From contig JAOTSL010000013.1 of NCBI GenBank assembly GCA_029864945.1, positions 1 to 22,331 of the forward strand: DNA of 22,331 nt. Direction: 5' to 3'. How positions within the stretch are numbered: the first letter of the stretch is position 1; the number at the start of each line of letters is the position of its first letter. Source of the DNA: Gammaproteobacteria bacterium (lineage in GTDB: Bacteria > Pseudomonadota > Gammaproteobacteria > S012-40). A program made the translations under genes and the position numbers. This document shows, piece after piece, positions 8,221 through 15,300 of the stretch. The notes beneath the pieces were generated by a model. It was not told the DNA's origin and did no database searches. It saw only the letters and a program-made list of their open reading frames with translations.

Positions 8221-9000
8221 TCAAAACCAGGTTCTATTAAAGACAATGCCAAAATAAGGTGACGTCATAGAAATGTTAGGTCTAATCATTAGTGTGTGCA
8301 CAAGACCGGTTTCCATGCGAACCTGAGAATTTTTATTGCGTGTGTATTCAGTGCCGACTAGTAAACTAAAACTTCTTGATGAAATTTCTGCATCGTATGA
8401 TTTAGTCTGCAAAGCGGTAGAATGGCTGTCAGCCGTTACCTTTCTATATACTTGAGTTGTGTAGGCGAGCCATTTATTAGAATAACGATACCCTAAGATA
8501 GATGCAGCCTCCATCGCTAGAATATCGATATTAATACTTCCCGTATTTCCACTAACTGAAAAAGTAGTTTTCCAGTCATTTTTACCTGCCTTAAAAAGGG
8601 CTGCCCATTTAAGCCCTTTGGTTTTATGTAATGCTGAGTCACCGAGTAATTGTATCTTGACCCCGTAGAGATTTGGGCCAACATCACCGAGGCTCAGCAT
8701 ATTATCCGATTTTAAATCGATACGAGAGGTAAGGCCGAGATCTACACGAAAAATGCTGGAGTATGATTTATCTAAAGTATCTTTTTCTGTGATTGAACCG
8801 CTTACGGTATTGACCTCCACACTTCCAGCCATTGGCCGGTGTGCGCTGGCAATTGCATAGGCGGTATTTAATTTAAAGCGTTCACCGGTTGTCTCTGGCC
8901 CTTCAAGAACACCTGAAGGTAGATCATAAGCGATATCTTTAGATATAGCGCAGGCGCCGAGTAAAGAGACAGAAATGAATAGGAGAAGAAGACGAAGCAT
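8221..9000 (-). CDS. Predicted outer-membrane lipoprotein, beta-strand rich, function unknown
   Basis: The N terminus is a lipoprotein signal (LLLLFISVSLLGAC) with the lipobox cysteine at residue 17. The residue after it is Ala, which does not block Lol export, so the mature protein should go to the outer membrane. The remaining 240 residues alternate polar and hydrophobic residues (for example SFSLLVGTEYTRN, TGLVHTLMIRP) and end in Phe (NRTWF), which suggests a small beta-barrel. The combination of a lipid anchor and a barrel-like body is somewhat unusual. I recognise no named family. ATG 9000 is preceded by AGGAA. It is divergent from the CheW-LysM gene, with 256 bases between, and upstream of the channel gene. 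Confidence 0.75.
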   Translation of the reverse strand: MLRLLLLFISVSLLGACAISKDIAYDLPSGVLEGPETTGERFKLNTAYAIASAHRPMAGSVEVNTVSGSITEKDTLDKSYSSIFRVDLGLTSRIDLKSDNMLSLGDVGPNLYGVKIQLLGDSALHKTKGLKWAALFKAGKNDWKTTFSVSGNTGSINIDILAMEAASILGYRYSNKWLAYTTQVYRKVTADSHSTALQTKSYDAEISSRSFSLLVGTEYTRNKNSQVRMETGLVHTLMIRPNISMTSPYFGIVFNRTWF

Positions 9001-9256
9001 AGATGAATTTTCCTGATTAAAGTTGTTATTTATAATATAGCTCAGGCTTAACTAAATACAAAAATTCTCACAAATCAAATTATTATGATCATATTTGGGT
9101 GTTCATTATTTATAGGGTAAATGTGTCAATTTTCCTATAAAAGTGCGAGGTATATATCAGGTTTTCCTTTTAAATGTGGAAATAAATGGGTTTTAGACGA
9201 CTAGCTACCTAATGAATAGCGGATTTTTCTGCGTATTTTCATATTAAGGGTTAGTT

Positions 9257-10915
9257 ATGAATGCACTAGTTAAAGAGAATACGGATTCTGTTCTTATCTG
9301 TGCAATAGGGCCGTTAACTATTGGTCTATCCTCTTTAGAAGTACAAAGTATTATGGCGCTTCGACCAGCCGCCAAGCTTCCCCTTACCCCGGATTATGCC
9401 ATGGGGGCTTTTATCCATCAGGGAAAGTCTACAAGCCTGGTAGACCTTAGAATAAAATTCAAATTAGCGGAATCTACAGGCGAGCAAAACCCCGTTTTAT
9501 TGGTGATACATTTAGACGAAGATAAGGCAGTGGCCTTTTTGGTTGACAGTATTAACGAAAACTCCGATTTGTCTCCATCTGAAATTCAAAAGTTATTTTC
9601 TAGTGACTCATATAAACTGGCAGATGTGGGTGGGGAGCATGTCTATTTCACCAGTTTAAAGTATCTTTTAAACGCATCTCGAGACTTATTCAGTGGCGCT
9701 GACGGAAAAGAGGAAAATATTCCGGTAATTTCTTCTGCGTGTGCAAATGATGAAACGTTCAACGAGCCAGTAATCGGAAACGATATAGAAACAGATAATC
9801 TTAATGTTAGCGAATTAGATGCTTCATCTATTCAGGGTAACGAAATTGATGGTGAGAAAGACTCCAATATAACGAATGAAGTTGTTAGCGAAACGGATAA
9901 CGAAATTGACTTTCCGGAAATCGATAGCGCAGAAATCGATGGATTGGAAGCTGATAATTTAGACGTGGAAAATTTAGAAGATGATGGTTTAGAAGTCGAT
10001 TGTTTGGAAAATGAAAGTTTAGAAAGTGAAAGTTTAGAAAGTGAAAGTTTAGGAGGTGAAAGTTTAGAGGCTCAAAAAATTGAACCTAATATATCCGAAA
10101 TCGAAGGGGTACCAGAACAAGACCCAATAAATATAAACTTGCTGGTAAGCGATAACGAAGAAACTGATGATATTGTTTTACCTGATATTTCAGCTAGTGA
10201 AGCTAGCGATATTATAGCGGGGCGTGTTGAAGATAAGGATTTTAACGTTGACGATTTCATTGTGCCCGAAGGGGATTCTGATAATAGCAGGTCAAAAACC
10301 GAAGACGAACAAGAAAGCGAAATGGTGATAAACGAACACGCGGCGTATTCGTTCCGTGATGATAATTATAATTTACAACTTGATATTTCCGAAAAAGAGG
10401 GAGGGCGAGTTTCACTTAAAAAAAATAAGCCTGTTTTATATGCTGCAGCTATTACTGTTTTACTTTTGGGCGGTATTGTTATTTTTTACGGGACTGAAAA
10501 TTCGGATAGTGACATACTGGTGTCAGAATCCTCTAATGTATCAGACCTTGAGTCGGCGGGCCTTTACGAGCGTGAAAATCAAAATATCGTTATTGAAAAA
10601 TCCTCTCCCGTTGTGCTGATTATTAAGTCAGAGAAGGTCAGTATTGAAGTAAGGCGATATAACGGATCAGATGGGGATAAGCATTCTACAGCAGAAGAAG
10701 TATCTGCTCCATCTCTGAATAATAGCGCGGAACCGATCTCGGTTTTTACACATACGGTAAAGCATAATGTTATCGATGGGGATACATTGTGGGGGTTAGC
10801 ACAGCGATACCTGAATAATCCTTATCTTTATCCTGAAATAGCAAATAACAACGACATAAAAAACCCCGACTTAATTCATCCGGGGGACGTTGTTATTATA
10901 AAAACAATTAAATGA
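9257..10915 (+). CDS. CheW-like / acidic linker / TM / LysM fusion protein
   Basis: A membrane-spanning adaptor not matching any standard CheW. Residues 1-145 look like a CheW domain (ICAIGPLTIGLSSLEVQSIM; GAFIHQGKSTSLVDLRIKF; VLLVIHLDEDKAVAFLVDSI). Residues about 150-375 form a long, very acidic linker, including about nine degenerate pentapeptides of the type LExES (about 230-270). A single membrane segment lies at about 393-412, with SLKKNK before it and acidic residues after it, which predicts N-in/C-out. The C terminus (about 499-552) is a LysM domain (GDTLWGLAQRYLNNPYLYPE, then NPDLIHPGDVVII). It could therefore tie a chemosensory signalling complex to peptidoglycan. AAGGG lies six bases before ATG 9257. 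It is monocistronic, 4.2 kb from the chemoreceptor gene. Domain calls are good, function is inferred. Confidence 0.85.
   Translation: MNALVKENTDSVLICAIGPLTIGLSSLEVQSIMALRPAAKLPLTPDYAMGAFIHQGKSTSLVDLRIKFKLAESTGEQNPVLLVIHLDEDKAVAFLVDSINENSDLSPSEIQKLFSSDSYKLADVGGEHVYFTSLKYLLNASRDLFSGADGKEENIPVISSACANDETFNEPVIGNDIETDNLNVSELDASSIQGNEIDGEKDSNITNEVVSETDNEIDFPEIDSAEIDGLEADNLDVENLEDDGLEVDCLENESLESESLESESLGGESLEAQKIEPNISEIEGVPEQDPININLLVSDNEETDDIVLPDISASEASDIIAGRVEDKDFNVDDFIVPEGDSDNSRSKTEDEQESEMVINEHAAYSFRDDNYNLQLDISEKEGGRVSLKKNKPVLYAAAITVLLLGGIVIFYGTENSDSDILVSESSNVSDLESAGLYERENQNIVIEKSSPVVLIIKSEKVSIEVRRYNGSDGDKHSTAEEVSAPSLNNSAEPISVFTHTVKHNVIDGDTLWGLAQRYLNNPYLYPEIANNNDIKNPDLIHPGDVVIIKTIK
9946..10065 (+). 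repeat. Degenerate 15-bp coding tandem repeat, eight units
   Basis: Eight 15-base units lie head to tail inside the CheW-LysM gene. Two adjacent units (10021-10035 and 10036-10050) are identical, AGAAAGTGAAAGTTT; the flanking ones are progressively diverged. They encode pentapeptides of the pattern L-[ED]-x-[ED]-[SNGC]. The identical central pair points to recent duplication and possible copy-number variation without loss of frame. Confidence 0.85.
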
Positions 10916-10949
10916 GACAAAAACATTGTCGTTATTTTTGTGAATGGAA

Positions 10950-10988
10950 GATGGAACTATAAGTGTTGTCCCGTACAGGGGTTCCATC
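10950..10988. repeat. 8-bp inverted repeat with inner stem
   Basis: GATGGAAC (10950-10957) and GTTCCATC (10981-10988) are perfect complements around 23 bases; inside, CCC and GGG can pair across GTACA. It lies just after the CheW-LysM gene. A weaker GACAA/TTGTC stem followed by GTTATTTTT (10916-10939) overlaps the TGA and may be the actual terminator. Confidence 0.5.
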
Positions 10989-11127
10989 ATAAACCTTAAG
11001 TTATAATCTCCGTTATTCACGGCCCCTATAGTGTCTTTATGTCAGGTCGTTTATAATTTCTACTTTAGAAAACTAAATTAGTTATGAAGTAAAGCGAGTC
11101 GTTTGTTTAGTGAGTTATTCAACCTAA

Positions 11128-11182
11128 AACTCAAATTGAGTTGTTGATCCCTGAAATCAAGCATTTTTATGCTGAACAACTC
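11128..11182. repeat. Nested palindromes upstream of the YkgJ-family gene
   Basis: AACTCAA-A-TTGAGTT (11128-11142) is a perfect 7-1-7 dyad. Its right half is also the left arm of a second stem, GAGTTGTT (11138-11145) with AACAACTC (11175-11182). That stem encloses a third hairpin, AGCAT-TTTT-ATGCT (11160-11173). The two larger structures are mutually exclusive because they share bases. The element ends 30 bases before the YkgJ-family start codon. Confidence 0.55.
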
Positions 11183-11212
11183 TATTTAGCCTTGAAATTA
11201 AAAAAGTGATTT

Positions 11213-11503
11213 ATGATAATCAAAATTAAAAGCCTGCCAGAAAAAGAGATAACATGCTCAAATTGTGATGCCTGTTGTTGTCGTTTGCGAGTTATGCTTA
11301 TTACTGATACCGGAGTGCCTGATCGTTATATTGAGATCGATGAACAAGGTGGTAGGAGTATGGCGCAATTGGATGATGGCTGGTGCGCTGCATTGGATCG
11401 AGATACTCTAATGTGTACTATCTATGATAGGCGACCGTTTGTTTGCCGAGAGTTTGAGATGGGCGAATATGAATGTATAGCTGAACGCGCTGCGAATATG
11501 TAA
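11213..11503 (+). CDS. YkgJ-family cysteine-cluster protein
   Basis: Small cytosolic protein of the YkgJ/UPF0153 group, thought to chelate zinc or iron; biochemical role unclear. The metal-binding cysteines are seen as CSNCDACCCRLRV near residues 15-24, a Cys in DGWCAALD, one in TLMCTIYDRRP and one in FVCREFEMGEYEC. The RPFVCREF motif is diagnostic. There is one more cysteine than usual in the CCC triplet. No signal peptide. Length of 96 aa is normal for the short form. Only a weak AGTGA precedes ATG 11213. A set of alternative hairpins lies just upstream. Confidence 0.9.
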   Translation: MIIKIKSLPEKEITCSNCDACCCRLRVMLITDTGVPDRYIEIDEQGGRSMAQLDDGWCAALDRDTLMCTIYDRRPFVCREFEMGEYECIAERAANM

Positions 11504-11802
11504 ACCACCTTACTTTACTCGGGCCACAGCGCTGGCTGCCTAGCATTAAATACTGTTATGACGCAATATCATATAGTGAATAGCGAAAAATCATTTAAAT
11601 TTTTATGGTATTTGGTCTTTTAATCTCGTTTTCACTCATCTACATTCTTTTTTTAATAAGTGGGTATATCTTAATTGAGACCCTATCCTGAAAGTCCCCA
11701 TATTTGCTGATAAAAGACTACAGAATATAAATCATGAACCGCTAACCAAGATATCTTTTCGGCTCTTAATTACAGCTCGGGATTCTTACGTAATAGTATT
11801 TT

Positions 11803-13473
11803 ATGCAAAAAACTAAGAAACAAAATGCCGCTATTTTAAATGAGCAAGTGCAATTACTTTATGCTGCCCTGCCATTTTCTACTATTGTATCGTTAGTGAA
11901 CGCCAGTATTCTAGTTTATATTGAACGTTCGGTTGTACCTCATCATATACTGGGTATTTGGTTGGCTTGTTTGCTTGTCACAACAGCATATAGAGGTATG
12001 GCTTACCTATTGTATAAACGCTCAAAACTGTGGTCGACATATGATGTGCGCTGGGGCTACATTAATATCTTTGGTGTGTTGATGTCATCAGTTGTTTGGG
12101 GTGGGGCAAGTATTTTTCTTTTTCCTGCGCAATCAATTGAGCATCAGGCCTTTCTTGGTTTTGTTATTGCTGGTATGAGTGCAGGGGCCATTAGTACGCT
12201 TTCTTATTTTAAACACGCCATACTTATATTTTTGACTTGTACTCTTCCTCCTTTAGCTATTCAGTTTATTATTGAAGGTAATGAATTTGGCATAGCCATG
12301 GGAAGCATGGTTACAATTTACTATTTTGTTTTATACAGCGTAGCTGTTAAAAATTACAATAATAGTTTCCAAAATATTAAACTACGATTCAATGCAGAAG
12401 AGCAGCAAAAGGCACTAAAGCAAAGTGAAGAAAAATACCACGCTATTTTTAACTCGGCTCCATTAGGGATTTTACACTACACACCTGCAGGTGAAATCAC
12501 TTCTCAAAATAGCATGGCGTTAGGACTAATTGAGGTTGATAACGAATCTCTTCGCCAAATTAATTTATTAACACATATTCAGGATGAGGATTTTTTAAAC
12601 GCGATTAAAGCGTCGTTACAAGGAGAAATAGGTCAATATAAAGGTTCAACAGAAGCCATATTTTCTTACAGTAACAAGCCAATTAGAATGTCTTGCCGTG
12701 GCATACATGACGTTTCTGGCGATATATCAGGAGGTGTCGCAATATTAGAAGATATCACTGAGGAAAATAGAGTTGATCGTTTGAAAAATGAATTTGTTTC
12801 GACGGTGAGTCATGAGTTACGAACGCCGCTTACAGCCATTTATGGTTCGTCTCAGCTTTTGCAAAATGCGAAAGAAAGTATTAGTAAAGATCAAGTTGAT
12901 ACATTGCTTAGTAATATTTCCAGAAACTCAGAACGATTACTCCATTTGGTGAATGATATTCTTGATGTCGAAAAAATTTCGACAGGAAAAATGGATTTTC
13001 ATTTTGAGAAGATGTATATATCTGATCTATTAAGTCAATCAGTGTCTGATAATGAGGCGTATGCAGATAAACACAAAGTGAAATTCGTATTGCTTGAATT
13101 TCCGGAGAGCGTAAAACTGATGGTTGATAAAAATCGTTTTCAACAGGTGATGGCAAATTTCTTATCGAATGCGGCTAAATTTTCCCCTTCAGGTTCAGAT
13201 GTCGAAGTCGGTGCTAGAATAATTGAGAATGACAGTAATGTTATTCGAATCTTTGTAAAGGATTGTGGGCCAGGTATACCGGTAGACTTTCAAGGAAAAA
13301 TATTTGAAAAATTCACTCAAAGTGATGCATCGGATACGAGAAAAGTCGGTGGTACAGGTTTGGGTTTGACGATAAGCAAAGAAATTGTAGAGCGGATGAA
13401 TGGTCAGCTGGATTTTGAAACAGAGCCAGGCAAGGGTAGTACATTTTATTTCGATTTGCCTATCATTGATTAA
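11803..13473 (+). CDS. Membrane sensor histidine kinase with a PAS domain
   Basis: Inner-membrane kinase that would autophosphorylate and pass phosphate to an unlinked response regulator. An N-terminal block of about six membrane segments (residues about 20-190) replaces a periplasmic sensor. A short coiled coil and a PAS domain follow (about 206-318, KYHAIFNSAPLGILHYTPAG). The dimerisation domain carries the phosphoacceptor His337 in STVSHELRTPL. The ATPase domain shows the N box (Asn456, FLSNAAKFSP), G1 (DCGPGIP), F box (FEKFTQSD) and G2 (GGTGLGLTI). It has no receiver domain and no adjacent regulator, so it is an orphan. The 299-base stretch upstream holds a CAGCGCTG palindrome at about 11527-11534 and no gene; no clear Shine-Dalgarno precedes ATG 11803. 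Confidence 0.93.
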   Translation: MQKTKKQNAAILNEQVQLLYAALPFSTIVSLVNASILVYIERSVVPHHILGIWLACLLVTTAYRGMAYLLYKRSKLWSTYDVRWGYINIFGVLMSSVVWGGASIFLFPAQSIEHQAFLGFVIAGMSAGAISTLSYFKHAILIFLTCTLPPLAIQFIIEGNEFGIAMGSMVTIYYFVLYSVAVKNYNNSFQNIKLRFNAEEQQKALKQSEEKYHAIFNSAPLGILHYTPAGEITSQNSMALGLIEVDNESLRQINLLTHIQDEDFLNAIKASLQGEIGQYKGSTEAIFSYSNKPIRMSCRGIHDVSGDISGGVAILEDITEENRVDRLKNEFVSTVSHELRTPLTAIYGSSQLLQNAKESISKDQVDTLLSNISRNSERLLHLVNDILDVEKISTGKMDFHFEKMYISDLLSQSVSDNEAYADKHKVKFVLLEFPESVKLMVDKNRFQQVMANFLSNAAKFSPSGSDVEVGARIIENDSNVIRIFVKDCGPGIPVDFQGKIFEKFTQSDASDTRKVGGTGLGLTISKEIVERMNGQLDFETEPGKGSTFYFDLPIID

Positions 13474-13548
13474 TTAGAGTGAGTTTAAAATAATCAATGC
13501 ACTCCTAGGTTCGTCCAATAAAGAGTATGAGGTAAGAGGTAATTTTTC

Positions 13549-14784
13549 TTATTTGCTTTCCAACCAAGATAAAACACCTTCCCCTGCTGCGCGGCCACTA
13601 GCAAAACAGGCCGTCAGTAAATAACCACCGGTAGGTGCCTCCCAGTCGAGCATTTCACCGCTACAAAATACGCCAGGCATTGAGCGAAGCATTAAATTAT
13701 TATCCATAGTTTCAAATTTAACACCACCGGCAGTACTGATAGCTTCATCAATGGGGCGGGTTGCCACTAATTTTAATGGTAAGGCTTTTATTGTTGCGGC
13801 AAGGTGTGCACTGTCTGAAAAGATATTTTTAGGCAATTCTCTCAGTAGTCCCGCTTTTACGCCTTCAATACCGGCACGATTACGTAAATGTTTCGCCATG
13901 GTTCTGGAGCCCTGTGGTTTTGATAGCTCCGAAACTAATCGAGAAATCGTTCGGCCGGGTGTCAGGTCCAGATAAATCTCAGCACTACCGGAAGCAGCTA
14001 TTTCATCACGTATTATTGCCGAAAACGCATAAATTAAACTACCTTCTACGCCGTTTTTTGTAACAACGAGCTCGCCTTCTTTACGATGTGTTACGCCGTT
14101 TGTACCTGTAAAACTTAAAATAACAGATTTTATAGGTTGCCCTGAAAAACGTGCCCTAAAATGTTCGCTCCATATCACATCAAAACCACAGTTAGCTGGT
14201 TTAAGTGTGGCAACCTCAATATTGTGTTTTAATAAAAGTGGAATCCATTTAGCATCCGACCCCAATCGCTTCCAGCTGCCACCACCCAGCGCCAGCACGG
14301 TAGCATCAGGTTTTGTTTTTAACATTCCTTGGGGAGTTTCAAAACAAAGCATATGAGACTCGTCCCAGCCAGTCCAGCGGTGACGCATATGAAACCGAAC
14401 GCCTGCTTTCCGTAACCGATGTAACCATGCGCGTAAAAGAGGCGCTGCTTTCATCTCTTTAGGAAAAACCATGCCTGAGCTACCAACAAATGTTTCAACG
14501 CCAAGCTTATGCGTCCAGGCACGTACATCGTCCGGTTGAAATTTAGCGAGCATTGGTTCGAGTTGAGGTTGCCGCTCTGAATATTTTTTCGAAAATTGCT
14601 CGAATGGGTCGTCATGCGTGATATTTAGGCCGCTTTTACCCGCCATTAGAACCTTTCGTCCTACAGATGGCATGCTGTCATATAAGTCCACAATAAAGCC
14701 GGCCTGAACTAATACCTCAGCTGCCATTAATCCTGATGGGCCACCACCAACTATTGCTATTTTTTGTTTTTGTAAATCGTTCAT
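13549..14784 (-). CDS. FAD-dependent oxidoreductase, HI0933/TIGR03862-like flavoprotein
   Basis: Cytosolic flavoprotein of the HI0933-like group; reaction unknown. The N-terminal Rossmann motif is clear (IAIVGGGPSGLMAAEVL, about residues 9-25). It is followed by the family hallmark GRKVLMAGKSGLNITHDD and, in the middle, ATVLALGGGSWKRLGSD. The C terminus has the second FAD-contact region (STAGGVKFETMD, then GVFCSGEMLDWEAPTGGYLL). The substrate of TIGR03862 proteins is not established, to my knowledge. At 411 aa it has the usual length. It converges with the kinase gene; 75 bases separate them. No operon partner is visible. Confidence 0.92.
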   Translation of the reverse strand: MNDLQKQKIAIVGGGPSGLMAAEVLVQAGFIVDLYDSMPSVGRKVLMAGKSGLNITHDDPFEQFSKKYSERQPQLEPMLAKFQPDDVRAWTHKLGVETFVGSSGMVFPKEMKAAPLLRAWLHRLRKAGVRFHMRHRWTGWDESHMLCFETPQGMLKTKPDATVLALGGGSWKRLGSDAKWIPLLLKHNIEVATLKPANCGFDVIWSEHFRARFSGQPIKSVILSFTGTNGVTHRKEGELVVTKNGVEGSLIYAFSAIIRDEIAASGSAEIYLDLTPGRTISRLVSELSKPQGSRTMAKHLRNRAGIEGVKAGLLRELPKNIFSDSAHLAATIKALPLKLVATRPIDEAISTAGGVKFETMDNNLMLRSMPGVFCSGEMLDWEAPTGGYLLTACFASGRAAGEGVLSWLESK

Positions 14785-15300
14785 TAGTAGTTAGTCGTCA
14801 ATAAATGTGGGTGTGTTGGCCGGATGAACCATGCTGCTATAGTATTATTGAAATCAAATGACATTATAGAAAGTTGGATAGAATTGGTGTGACCGCAAGG
14901 GGGATGGCCATATTTAATGAAAACGAATAGATTATAAACTAGGTTTTGGCGCTTGCATAAAACTATTCTAGACAATTCGAAAAAGATCTCCTCTTCTATA
15001 TTCGCAGGGCCTTAAAGTCTTTCTCAAATGTGTCGCTAAGCTATTGAATGGCTAGATAAAACATATCCAAAACTGTCGTGAAATTGTGACATAAGTGAGG
15101 TGGGGGCAGAGATGCGGTTCTTGCGATAAGGTGCTAAATGTTCATTTTTGTGTGGTGAGCGATGGTAACTATATGATGTTTCGAGAGATAACAATTTGTC
15201 AAATTGAGAAATAGCCCCACTTTTACTGTGACAGTGTCGGCATTTACTATTTTTTGGCTGTTTTACAATTTAACCGGATTTATTGGAGTTTCTAAAGAAA
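14785..15300. promoter_or_regulatory. Long regulatory gap before the motor operon, two perfect dyads
   Basis: No gene is seen in these 516 bases between divergent genes. Near the motor side are two perfect dyads: CAATTTG-T-CAAATTG at 15192-15206 and ACTGT-G-ACAGT at 15225-15235, about 100 and 70 bases before the motor start codon. Both have odd-length centres and look like operators for a dimeric regulator. A TACAAT -10-like hexamer lies at 15264-15269 without a good -35 box, which would fit an activated promoter. GGAG at 15285-15288 is the likely ribosome-binding site. Confidence 0.5.

Noticed and set aside
9946..10065. CRISPR-like short repeats
   Set aside because: The units are 15 bp, contiguous, coding and without spacers; they lie in the CheW-LysM reading frame.
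14784..14975. 63-codon minus-strand frame directly upstream of the flavoprotein gene
   Set aside because: No Shine-Dalgarno, no recognisable composition or family; its stop merely abuts the flavoprotein start.
15225..15235. LexA (SOS) box
   Set aside because: ACTGTGACAGT is a dyad with CTG and CAG but the spacing between them is far shorter than the CTG-N10-CAG of a LexA site.
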